Part shown: one piece after another, positions 27,488 to 34,762 of the stretch | Layout: each line of letters begins with the position of its first letter | Position numbering within the stretch: the stretch's first letter is position 1 | Assembly: GCA_002479255.1 (NCBI GenBank) | Contig: DLMJ01000030.1 | Location: 62,001 to 126,000 of the forward strand | Length of the DNA: 64,000 nucleotides | DNA from: Candidatus Binatus soli | GTDB lineage: Bacteria; Desulfobacterota; Binatia; Binatales; Binataceae | Direction: 5' to 3' | Position numbers and translations under genes: made by a program | The notes under the pieces: model-generated | Seen by the model: only the letters and a program-made list of their open reading frames with translations | Told to the model about the DNA's origin: nothing | The model's database searches: none

Positions 27488-29206
27488 ATGCAGAACGATG
27501 AAATTGCGAAAGTTCTCGACGCGATCGCCGACATGCTCGAGCTCTCCGGCGAGAACTTCTTTCGCGTGCGCGCCTATCGCAACGCGGCGCGCGCGATCCA
27601 TGACCAGCCGGTTGCGGTCGCCGAGCTTACGCTTGAGCAAATAGACGAGATTCCCGGGATCGGCGCTGACCTCGCCGGCAAGATCGCCACTTTGACCAAA
27701 ACCGGCGACTTGCCAATCCGTCGCGAGCTGGCGAACAAGTTTCCGCGCGAACTGCTGGAGCTCCGGGAAATTCCGGGCCTGGGTCCCAAGCGCATCAAGC
27801 TGTTGATGGACCTGCTGCACATTCGCGGCAAGGAAGACCTCGAACGTTACGCGAAGTCCGGCAAGCTGCACAGCATCAAAGGCTTCGGCCCGAAGATGGC
27901 GGAGAAGATCCTCGAAGCCATCGCGCGCAAGGAGCCGGGTTCGGGCAAACGGATTCTGTACTCGGAGGCTGCGATCGTCGCCGCGGCGCTGGTTGAGCAT
28001 CTGCGCAAATGCCGCGCGATTGAGGAACTGGAGGTAGCCGGCAGTTTTCGCCGCAGGCGCGAGACGATCGGCGACCTCGACGTGGTCGCGGCGGCCGCGC
28101 ATCCCGAACCGGTGACGAAGCAGTTCCTGAGCTTTCCCGCCGTGGCGCGCGTGGCCGGCAGCGGCGAGACCAAGACCACCGTGGTGCTCAAGGACGGGCT
28201 GCAGGTCGACTTGCGGGTGGTGCCGCGCGCGAGCTTCGGCGCGGCGCTCACATATTTCACCGGCTCCAAAGCTCACAACATTCATCTGCGGCGCATCGCG
28301 CAAGAGCGGGGGCTTCTGCTCAACGAGTACGGGCTGTTCCGGGGCAAATCGATCGTCGCCGGCAGGACCGAGGAGCAGGTTTATCGCGCGCTCAAGCTGC
28401 CATGGATCGCGCCCGAGATGCGGGAAGATCGCGGCGAGATCGAAGCGGCGTCTTCCGGCACGCTGCCTGCGTTGATCGACAGAGCCGACCTGCGAGGCGA
28501 TCTGCATACCCATTCGACATACACCGACGGGCGCAGTTCAATTGAGGAGATGGCGCGCAAGGAGCGCGAGAGCGGGCTTAAATATTTCGCGGTCACCGAC
28601 CATTCGCGGCGTCTGGCGATGGCGCACGGCCTCGATCCGAAAAGACTCCGCGAGCAGGCGCGCGAGATTAAAAATCTCGGAAAGCAGCTCAAAGGCGTCA
28701 CGATACTGCGCGGCATCGAGGTCGATATCCTCGACGACGGCAGTCTCGACCTGCCCGATAACGCGCTCGCCGAACTCGACTGGGTTGTCGCATCGGTGCA
28801 CTACAAGCTCGATCAGAATCCGCGCGACATGACGCGCCGTTTGATCAAGGCGATTCGCAATCGCAACGTCGATGCGATCGGGCATCCGACCGGGCGCCTG
28901 ATCGGCCATCGCGAGCCGAGCAGCTTCGACTTGGGCGAGATCCTGCGCGTGGCGCGCGAAGAAGGGTGCGCGATGGAGATCGACTCGCAGCCCGAACGCC
29001 TCGATCTCACGGACACCATGTGCATGGCCGCCAAGCGGGCCGGCGTCAAACTCGTCATCTCGAGCGACGCGCACTCGCCACGCGAGATAGACCTGCTGGA
29101 GTACGGCGTAAATCAGGCGCGGCGCGGATGGATCGAAGCGGGGGACGTGCTCAACACGCGTCCGTGCAAATCTTTCCGGCAGCGCCGCGCGCTGGTTTCC
29201 GTGTAG
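27488..29206 (+). CDS. polX: DNA polymerase/3'-5' exonuclease PolX
   Basis: A 572-residue bacterial family X polymerase for gap filling in base-excision and break repair. The N-terminal 8-kDa and helix-hairpin-helix regions are visible (EIPGIGADLAGKIATL; EIPGLGPKRIKLLMDLL; GFGPKMAEKIL). The palm carries GSFRRRRETIGDLDVV, with the catalytic Asp pair in GDLDV and a third acidic position in GLQVDLRVV. The C-terminal PHP domain starts RGDLHTHSTYTDGRSS and has the metal-binding His/Asp clusters ending in VISSDAHSPREID, so the 3'-5' exonuclease is probably active. Last gene of the 24.9-29.2 kb group, followed by a terminator. Confidence 0.95.
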   Translation: MQNDEIAKVLDAIADMLELSGENFFRVRAYRNAARAIHDQPVAVAELTLEQIDEIPGIGADLAGKIATLTKTGDLPIRRELANKFPRELLELREIPGLGPKRIKLLMDLLHIRGKEDLERYAKSGKLHSIKGFGPKMAEKILEAIARKEPGSGKRILYSEAAIVAAALVEHLRKCRAIEELEVAGSFRRRRETIGDLDVVAAAAHPEPVTKQFLSFPAVARVAGSGETKTTVVLKDGLQVDLRVVPRASFGAALTYFTGSKAHNIHLRRIAQERGLLLNEYGLFRGKSIVAGRTEEQVYRALKLPWIAPEMREDRGEIEAASSGTLPALIDRADLRGDLHTHSTYTDGRSSIEEMARKERESGLKYFAVTDHSRRLAMAHGLDPKRLREQAREIKNLGKQLKGVTILRGIEVDILDDGSLDLPDNALAELDWVVASVHYKLDQNPRDMTRRLIKAIRNRNVDAIGHPTGRLIGHREPSSFDLGEILRVAREEGCAMEIDSQPERLDLTDTMCMAAKRAGVKLVISSDAHSPREIDLLEYGVNQARRGWIEAGDVLNTRPCKSFRQRRALVSV

Positions 29207-29228
29207 CCGACGCCGGCTGTAGGGCTGT

Positions 29229-29260
29229 CGTCGCTGACTCTGAACGCGACGGATTTTTTG
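29229..29260 (+). terminator. intrinsic terminator after polX
   Basis: CGTCGC (29229-29234) and GCGACG (29246-29251) form a perfect 6-bp stem with an 11-nt loop, followed by GATTTTTT. Confidence 0.65.
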
Positions 29261-29368
29261 GATTGACAAGATACATCAAAGCCTGTTCGACCAAAGAAGA
29301 GATCGGATAAAACGCTGGTACGATGCTCCACCAAAGTGGAACGATAAATCGTCTTGGGAGTGGAAATC

Positions 29369-29965
29369 ATGCTTCATGGAAAACATCTTTGGCTCGCAAT
29401 CCTGCCACTGTTGGTCGGCTTTGCGGCCGCATCAGCCCAGGCTCAACCAGTAACAAAACCGAATTACGCCAGCGCGCAGCTGGTGGAGTCCGCATTTCGC
29501 GGGCATAGTTTCATCCTCGGCGATGACAGTCAGATCGCCGACGTGAGGGCGCCGGATTGGAGCGCGGATCGCTCCGTCAAACTTCGCTTCTGGTTTGGAA
29601 CGGGACAACTGGTGCCGCCTGAATTTCAGCCGAAGAAGGGGGACTACTACGTAATCAGCGAGTCGTGGATCGATCGCAAACTGTCCGACAAGGAGTTGCT
29701 GATTCGGGCCGGAAACAAACTTCAGAAACCCGACGCCGTGCTCGTCACCACCAAGACTCGCTACAAAGGGCCCGGCATGATTCTCCCGACGATAGTGCAG
29801 TACTCCGGCACGCGGACCTTCACGCGTGAGGACGGCAGCAAGGTCGATATCGCGGTGCTCGAAGAAGTCTCACTTCCCGCGCAGTGGACCAAGGGCGGCC
29901 GGATACCGCCGAAGTACGCGCGATTCAAGGTGAACGGGGCGGAAAACCTGCGGTGGTCATTCTGA
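29369..29965 (+). CDS. secreted hypothetical protein
   Basis: A 198-residue exported protein. The ATG at 29369 (MLHGKHLW) has GGGAG 8 nt upstream and is preferred to the TTG at 29354. The signal peptide is LAILPLLVGFAAASAQAQ, cut after about residue 26. The mature domain is beta-rich, with SFILGDDSQIADVRAPDWSA and a charged middle; it contains no Cys and no motif I recognise. Monocistronic, with its own promoter region after the polX terminator. Confidence 0.65.
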   Translation: MLHGKHLWLAILPLLVGFAAASAQAQPVTKPNYASAQLVESAFRGHSFILGDDSQIADVRAPDWSADRSVKLRFWFGTGQLVPPEFQPKKGDYYVISESWIDRKLSDKELLIRAGNKLQKPDAVLVTTKTRYKGPGMILPTIVQYSGTRTFTREDGSKVDIAVLEEVSLPAQWTKGGRIPPKYARFKVNGAENLRWSF

Positions 29966-30079
29966 TTGCGCTGCTGAAGCGCCGACCGGTTGGCAAAAAG
30001 AACGCGTTCTTCTAAAGATTATGCGGCGCGGGTGGCGGGCGGATTGCGGCCACGGCGATGATCAAGCGAGGTGCAATCG

Positions 30080-30286
30080 ATGATCCAATGTCTCCAGGTG
30101 TATGAGCGAGATCTCAGCTACCACAGAATTGGGGAGGCTGAAGTTGAAGATTGGGAGGAAGTCCTGGAGGCGATCGAGGGAGAGCCCCAATTGATCAAAA
30201 GGATAGAAGGATGGTCTCCCTATACTCACGTGTATCGGCTGCCCGATGGTTCGCTCTATCTGGTCGCTTCCGGAGTTCAGGACTGA
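30080..30286 (+). CDS. small hypothetical protein
   Basis: A 68-residue acidic protein (MIQCLQVYERDLSYH; EVEDWEEVLEAIEGEPQL; GWSPYTHVYRLPDGSLYLV). The ATG at 30080 has GAGG 8 nt upstream. The coding-like composition and a compact helix-then-strand pattern make it plausible, but no family is recognised. It lies 42 bp before the left inverted repeat of the IS1595 element. Confidence 0.45.
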   Translation: MIQCLQVYERDLSYHRIGEAEVEDWEEVLEAIEGEPQLIKRIEGWSPYTHVYRLPDGSLYLVASGVQD

Positions 30287-30327
30287 CGATAGTTTCACAA
30301 CCGTGTAAATGCTCGGGGCGCGTTTGG

Positions 30328-30366
30328 TAGTGTCCTAATTAGGGCAATAACACAGTTGACTCACCC
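30328..30366 (+). repeat. left terminal inverted repeat of the IS1595 element
   Basis: 39 bp beginning TAGTGTCCTAATTAGGGC and ending TTGACTCACCC. It matches the reverse complement of 32450-32488 with three mismatches. It contains the internal palindrome CCTAATTAGG. Confidence 0.9.
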
Positions 30367-30380
30367 AAGCGAGGCGTGTT

Positions 30381-31286
30381 ATGACCTCGCGGTATGATGC
30401 CTTCAGGCATATTTGTCAGAGCCTTGGGGTCTCGGGTGATCGAGTAATGCCAATTTTTACTGTGTACTTTGATGAAAGTGGTACGCATGGTGGCTCTCCG
30501 GCTGTAGTGGTTGGAGGGTATATCGGTATCGTAAAAAAATGGAAAGAATTTGGGGAAATTTGGAATACCCATATCCTTAAACGTGAAGGCATCAAAATAT
30601 TGCACCGGGTAGATTTGGAAAATTTCGAGGGGGAATTTACAGGATGGAAACGCGACCGGCAGGTTAGGGTTATTCGACGCGCGCACAAGATAATAAAAAA
30701 ATACACCGAGATTGGCGCGGGCATCTCGCAAGCTGTGGTTCCAGCGGATTTCGAGGAGGTGATACCCGATGTCGCGAAACGTGCATTCGGCGGTCCCTAT
30801 GGCTGGGCTGCCAACTGCTGCACGATCCATGTTTCAAAATGGGCCGATGATCATGGATATAGGGAACCTATTCACTGGGTTTTTGAGGCTGGTGCGAAGG
30901 GCCGCCATCAAGTTGACCGGATGTTCGACCTTCTAGTAAATCCGCCACCGGGAGCGCGGCCATCTCCAATCGTCCAACAAAAATTTCGGGTTGCGAGTTG
31001 GACCTTTTCGCCAAAAGAGAGTGCGTGCCAATTACAGGCGGCTGATTTCTATGCTTACGAGTCCTACAAAGAGATAGATAACCGCACTATTGTCGGCGGC
31101 GTCCGTAAACGAGATATTCGGAAGTCGGCGCTCGCCCTCTTCCGTCGAAGTCAAGACCATCGTTTCTACTCTGAGAAGGAACATCTTCGACGCTGGGTAA
31201 ATGATTCTGGGGATATAATCAAAGGCTTTGAAGATCGCGAACGAATGCTGCGCGATGCTGGGCGTGAGGATTTGATTCCCAACTAA
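30381..31286 (+). CDS. DUF3800 domain protein, IS passenger
   Basis: A 301-residue protein of the DUF3800 family, a putative RNase H-like fold. The hallmark YFDESGTHGGS (first acidic motif) is at about residues 28-38; later conserved regions include VFEAGAKGRHQVDRMFD and ESACQLQAADFYAYESY, where the last two Asp/Glu blocks could complete a metal site. ATG 30381 has GAGG 6 nt upstream; an internal ATG at 30447 would start just before the core domain. It lies only 15 bp inside the left inverted repeat of the IS, with the opposite orientation to the transposase. Function unproven; nuclease-like activity is inference. Confidence 0.8.
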   Translation: MTSRYDAFRHICQSLGVSGDRVMPIFTVYFDESGTHGGSPAVVVGGYIGIVKKWKEFGEIWNTHILKREGIKILHRVDLENFEGEFTGWKRDRQVRVIRRAHKIIKKYTEIGAGISQAVVPADFEEVIPDVAKRAFGGPYGWAANCCTIHVSKWADDHGYREPIHWVFEAGAKGRHQVDRMFDLLVNPPPGARPSPIVQQKFRVASWTFSPKESACQLQAADFYAYESYKEIDNRTIVGGVRKRDIRKSALALFRRSQDHRFYSEKEHLRRWVNDSGDIIKGFEDRERMLRDAGREDLIPN

Positions 31287-31429
31287 TGCCAGAGAGACCG
31301 CGCTTTAATTTTTCGTCGCTGACGCGCAGTTGGCTTGGGGATAGAAAAGACATGACGCACAAGATTCATAAATCGCTCGCGCGGCGTGTCGCCCGGCACT
31401 TCCGGGAACTTCATTTTTTTCTTCGGCAT
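31283..31429 (-). CDS. 48-residue ORF downstream of the transposase
   Basis: A short basic ORF beginning MPKKKMKFPEVPGD and ending in IKARSLWH, with the core TPRERFMNLVRHVFSIPK. I recall comparable small proteins (PxERF, VP/IPK pattern) encoded beside transposases and other mobile genes, though without a named family. It starts 27 bp after the transposase stop on the same strand, with GGTAGAGG just upstream of the ATG, so it could be co-transcribed with it. Its last 4 bp overlap the end of the convergent DUF3800 gene. Confidence 0.6.
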   Translation of the reverse strand: MPKKKMKFPEVPGDTPRERFMNLVRHVFSIPKPTARQRRKIKARSLWH

Positions 31430-31456
31430 AGTCCTCTACCTTGGCGCGGCTTGGAG

Positions 31457-32425
31457 TCACGTCGTAGGAATTGCATCCTTCCCGGTCAATTCGTTGTAGG
31501 TCAGCCGCCGTCCGAATATCGAGCCTGCGGCTTCGGCGAACCGGCCAGCATCGCCATTTTCATGCTTGCGCTCGTTATATCGAAACGCCTGCTCATCCAA
31601 GTAACGGAACAGATGGAACGGCTCGACACTGACGTAAGTGCCTTTGATGCCGCGCTTGAGCAGCGACCAAAAATTCTCGATTCCGTTGGTGTGGACGTTG
31701 CCCTTCACGTAAGTTTCGGCATGGTTCACGAACTTGTGGACGTAATCCTTTCCGAGTCCGGTGTACGACGCCAGTTCATCGGTGAACAATTCCGCGCCGC
31801 TTGCGACGTAGCTTTTGACCTGTTCATGCAGGGTATGGCGCTTGCGATTCTTGACATGACTGACGCGGACCTTTCCGGTTTCGCGGTCAAGCAAGCCGAC
31901 TACCAGTTCCTTGCCCGCGCCGCCAGTGCCGTGAATCTTTATGGCCCGCTTATCCCTGTGCATGTTGCGGGCGAGTCCGCCGATGAAAGTCTCATCGGCT
32001 TCAACCGGGCCGCTACCGCCGAATTTTTCAAAGCTGCCACGCTGCATCGCCTTGCGAATCCGATGCATCATAAACCAAGCGGTTTGTTGGGTGACGCGAA
32101 GGTCACGCCCCACTTCGTAGGAACTAATCCCATTCTTACAGTTGACGATAAGCCACATGGCGACAAGCCACTTGTCGAGCGGCAGCGGACTATCCTCAAA
32201 GATCGAACCGACCTTGATCGAGAACTGCCGCTTGGCATGATTGTTCTTGCATTTCCACAAGCGCCGGGTGGAAAGAAAACTTACGTCTTTGCTCTTGCAA
32301 GTCGGGCAAGCGACGCCATCCGGCCAGCGCATCGCAACCAGAAAATTCAGCGCACGATCACGGTCAGAAAAGAAGCGAACAGCCTCGATCAGGCTGCTTG
32401 GCCATTGGGTTTGTTCCTGTTCCAT
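31457..32425 (-). CDS. IS1595 family transposase (ISXO2-like)
   Basis: A 322-residue DDE/DDN-type transposase. The N-terminal zinc ribbon has CPTCKS (Cys40, Cys43) and KCKNNH (Cys59, His63); a helix-turn-helix follows (GISSYEVGRDLRVTQQTAWF). Catalytic positions are Asp144 in VEADETFIGG, Asp216 in LFTDELASY, and HTNGIENFWSLLKRGIKGTY with Asn247/Glu250. The length and all motifs are intact, so it may be active. Its start lies 25 bp inside the right inverted repeat. Confidence 0.93.
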   Translation of the reverse strand: MEQEQTQWPSSLIEAVRFFSDRDRALNFLVAMRWPDGVACPTCKSKDVSFLSTRRLWKCKNNHAKRQFSIKVGSIFEDSPLPLDKWLVAMWLIVNCKNGISSYEVGRDLRVTQQTAWFMMHRIRKAMQRGSFEKFGGSGPVEADETFIGGLARNMHRDKRAIKIHGTGGAGKELVVGLLDRETGKVRVSHVKNRKRHTLHEQVKSYVASGAELFTDELASYTGLGKDYVHKFVNHAETYVKGNVHTNGIENFWSLLKRGIKGTYVSVEPFHLFRYLDEQAFRYNERKHENGDAGRFAEAAGSIFGRRLTYNELTGKDAIPTT

Positions 32426-32449
32426 AACTCAAATATAGCAGGAAAGCGC

Positions 32450-32488
32450 GGGTGAGTCAACTAGGTTATTGCCCTAATTAGGGCACTA
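32450..32488 (-). repeat. right terminal inverted repeat of the IS1595 element
   Basis: 39 bp reading (minus strand) TAGTGCCCTAATTAGGGC to TTGACTCACCC; inverted copy of 30328-30366. Confidence 0.9.
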
Positions 32489-32503
32489 TTGTTCGGCTTC
32501 ATT

Positions 32504-32977
32504 TCAGGGAATAGGCGTCTTTGCGCTTTTGCGCTCTCGCTTAAGAAATTTCACAGGTTCGCCATATTGTTTTGAAGTAAGGTTGTCAGGAGTTTTGTGG
32601 TTTATGTCTTCGAGGGGTCCGAGCTTGCTGCTCCATGTTCCATCATCCAATTGCCACGCCGCGTGTTTGACTGCCTGCATCTGTCCTCTCGCATAGATAG
32701 CCACTTTCTCGAAGCCTGGTTCCAGCGAGCCATCATCACACTCGATATAGCCGCATTCCTTTGCATACATCTCTACGAAATTTTCGACTTTCGCTATGCG
32801 TTGAATCTTGGCTGGCCAGTGGAGTTGGCCGAATGGGTCAGGCCACCAGCGTTTTGTAGTGTCCCCGACGGTCCAAGCGATGCAGTTGTAGGAAATCGTG
32901 TCATCGCTTGTCTTCTCGAATTCCTTGTTGAGATTAGGAAAGTCCTCTTCTTGAAACTTGTGTACGCTAGAGTTTAT
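32504..32977 (-). CDS. DUF7689-like protein without a canonical start codon
   Basis: The frame reads YNCIAWTVGDTTKRWWPDP, GYIECDDGSLEPGFEKVAI, HAAWQLDDGTWSSKLG and YGEPVKFLKR, a pattern I associate with DUF7689-type proteins. The first in-frame ATG (32770) lies after the conserved YNCIAW block, so the true protein is longer. Between the previous in-frame stop (about 33014) and 32770 there is no ATG, GTG, TTG or CTG; only ATA/ATT codons exist (an ATA at 32977 overlaps the upstream gene stop). Either a rare start, a +1 slip from the upstream gene, or a lost start codon is involved. Third gene of a minus-strand cassette. Confidence 0.55.
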   Translation of the reverse strand: MNSSVHKFQEEDFPNLNKEFEKTSDDTISYNCIAWTVGDTTKRWWPDPFGQLHWPAKIQRIAKVENFVEMYAKECGYIECDDGSLEPGFEKVAIYARGQMQAVKHAAWQLDDGTWSSKLGPLEDINHKTPDNLTSKQYGEPVKFLKRERKSAKTPIP

Positions 32978-33413
32978 TGTTCTCGCGCCCCCACTTGAGC
33001 CATGCCTTTGTCATTTCTAGCATCTTGCCGCGGTCATTTTCAGGTACGGGGTTTTCACCGGTCAGGATTGCAAGAGCCCAAAACCAGTCATCTGGCTCTC
33101 TTTCCAATTCACGCAGGATCAGCGGGACTACTTCGGGCCCTAGCGCGATTATCGCTCGATAAGGCCAATCGCCCGCAATATCTTCTGGTGCTGAAGCCGA
33201 GCTTTGTGCAGACTTCCACAGACTTGTAAACTTTTGAAAGTCAATCTTGAGTCTGTCCGACTGATCAACCTGTAGTTGCCCTATGATACGTTCGAGGAGT
33301 TTTGTAGGCTCTTTGTACCGACCCCACGCTTTGCCCTTGAGAGGCAAATCTCGACGCCATTCCTTAGAATGTGGACCTTCTGGTTCATTCCAAATTGGTG
33401 CTGGTTGCGCCAT
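32967..33413 (-). CDS. hypothetical protein, middle gene of a three-gene cassette
   Basis: A 148-residue soluble protein. The N-terminus is Trp/Pro-rich (APIWNEPEGPHSKEWRR); the C-terminal half reads IALGPEVVPLILRELEREP, DDWFWALAILTGENPVPEND and KAWLKWGRE, a helical HEAT-like stretch. I recall homologues with the pattern GMGxxALPLILxxL and WFWALxxITGxxP that are usually encoded immediately before a DUF7689-type gene, as here. It begins 7 bp after the stop of the 33421 gene. No catalytic residue is evident. Confidence 0.65.
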   Translation of the reverse strand: MAQPAPIWNEPEGPHSKEWRRDLPLKGKAWGRYKEPTKLLERIIGQLQVDQSDRLKIDFQKFTSLWKSAQSSASAPEDIAGDWPYRAIIALGPEVVPLILRELEREPDDWFWALAILTGENPVPENDRGKMLEMTKAWLKWGRENNKL

Positions 33414-33420
33414 ATGATTT

Positions 33421-34098
33421 TCAGGAACGCAGAACGGGAATGTCCGCTGTCACGAACGTTTTGGCGAGGCTTTTCGCTTTCGTTTCCGCTCGATTGAGCA
33501 CTTGTTTAAGGTCAGCGATGTCTTGGCTATCCAGTGCTAGGTAGAGATCGGTCGTTGACTCGTCGCCTTTCGAGTAGGTTAATTTGAGTGTGTGAGTTAT
33601 AATCATAGCGAGAGGTTTGCCGCCCGGATCTTGTCCATAGACCGGTCGTGCGTCGGTAAGAATGCGACTATGAGTAAGGAGACGTTCAAAGTCGTGTTGG
33701 AGATGAATCGCTTTTGTCGCAGCACTGAGCGGTTCAAGGGCAAGTAGCTTCGCAATGCGATCCTTCGCACGGGAGCGCTTGTCGCCACTAAGGTCAATTG
33801 GCGGAGTAGCCCGTTCTATAGAGCGAAGAACTTCGTTCACAAACTTCGGAACCGGCATATCGCCATGCGCACGCGAAGCGTTAAGCGAGACCAACAACGC
33901 GCCTAGCGCCTCGCGCTTAGCAAACGGAAACGATTCCGCTTTTGGCGAAATTTCTTTGACGAGCGCATCGAAATCGAGCGACAAAGGCAAACCGGAAAGC
34001 GCAGATAGAAGCCCATTCATCTCCTTATCGGAGATTGAGATGAGCACCTCAAGAGCTTCGAGATGTTCTTTCGGAATTTTTAGAGGCAAATCGAGCAC
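33421..34098 (-). CDS. hypothetical protein, first gene of a three-gene cassette
   Basis: A 225-residue protein. The N-terminal half is helical (DLPLKIPKEHLEALEVLISI; LLSALSGLPLSL). The C-terminal half contains SRILTDARPVYGQDPGGKP, AMIITHTLKLTYSKGDES and YLALDSQDIADLKQVLNRAE with KAKSLAKTF. I recall this C-terminal pattern (ILTDxRPVF, THxLKL, ALDxxD, KAxSL) as a recurring uncharacterised family, but cannot name it. It lies first of three closely spaced minus-strand genes, with an AT-rich 200-bp promoter region upstream. Confidence 0.65.
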   Translation of the reverse strand: MLDLPLKIPKEHLEALEVLISISDKEMNGLLSALSGLPLSLDFDALVKEISPKAESFPFAKREALGALLVSLNASRAHGDMPVPKFVNEVLRSIERATPPIDLSGDKRSRAKDRIAKLLALEPLSAATKAIHLQHDFERLLTHSRILTDARPVYGQDPGGKPLAMIITHTLKLTYSKGDESTTDLYLALDSQDIADLKQVLNRAETKAKSLAKTFVTADIPVLRS

Positions 34099-34312
34099 CC
34101 TTGAGGAGACGTCATGGTGAGGTTTCCAATTAAGCGGTCAAAATGAGGCACAATTAGAACCATCTTGTCAAGTGCCACACGTTTTCCTGAGACGACTTTA
34201 AACTAACGTTTGAGTGTGTGCAAGTGGCGCACATTACAAAACGTGCGGAAACGCTCCGACCAAAGTGAGGGGGCCTAATGTCCGGTAGGCGGGCAAGACG
34301 ATCCGGCGCGGT

Positions 34313-34762
34313 TCAGACATCGAAAATTATGCGTGAACGCCATCCGTCGGGTGAGTTTTCAACCATCAGTTGATGGTAGGTGACAGCTTTGATTTCACCG
34401 CGAAACGCGTGGCGGGCCGGGTCGAAAGGCTCGCCTCGAAGCGTCACGCGCAGCGATCGGCCGGCCTCCGTGACTGAAGCGTCGCGCCAGATGAAGCCCT
34501 CCACCGTGAAAAGAGCAAGCAGCTCCGTGAGCAGGTCATGCATAAGATCGAGATCGGCTTGCGCCTCAACCGCGATCTCCCGATCCTCGATCTCCGCGAC
34601 GCTTGCCGTCTCGACCAACAGCATAGCCAGGGCAACGGCGGCGCGGCGGAACAACTCGCCGCGAGTGGGAGCATCCAACTCGATGCCGAGGTCGCCGGTA
34701 TGCTCGAACTCGCGAAACAGGGCGGCGTCTTCGGCCTGCGGCGCAGTCGGTTTCGTCGGCAT
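34313..34762 (-). CDS. archease
   Basis: A 149-residue activator of RtcB, enabling multiple turnover by promoting GMP transfer to the ligase. The N-terminal FEHTGDLGIELDAPTRGELF is the archease signature with its metal-binding Asp; FRGEIKAVTYHQLMVEN is the conserved C-terminal strand. ATG 34762 overlaps the RtcB stop codon (TGATG arrangement), implying translational coupling; the same frame extends upstream to 35002 but that part lies within rtcB. Confidence 0.9.
   Translation of the reverse strand: MPTKPTAPQAEDAALFREFEHTGDLGIELDAPTRGELFRRAAVALAMLLVETASVAEIEDREIAVEAQADLDLMHDLLTELLALFTVEGFIWRDASVTEAGRSLRVTLRGEPFDPARHAFRGEIKAVTYHQLMVENSPDGWRSRIIFDV

Larger units (their letters stand above)
30328..32488. 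mobile_element. IS1595-family element carrying a DUF3800 gene
   Basis: A 2161-bp element bounded by 39-bp terminal inverted repeats and containing, in order, a DUF3800 gene (+), a 48-residue ORF (-) and an IS1595/ISXO2-type transposase (-). The flanking 8-mers are GCGTTTGG on the left and TTGTTCGG on the right, only 5 of 8 identical, so no clean target duplication remains. The whole segment is AT-richer than the host DNA around it. Inverted repeats enclosing the DUF3800 gene mean it moves with the transposase. Confidence 0.85.

Noticed and set aside
30320..32496. 8-bp target-site duplication of the IS1595 element
   Set aside because: The flanking 8-mers agree at only five of eight positions, which is not a convincing duplication; it may have decayed or never existed.
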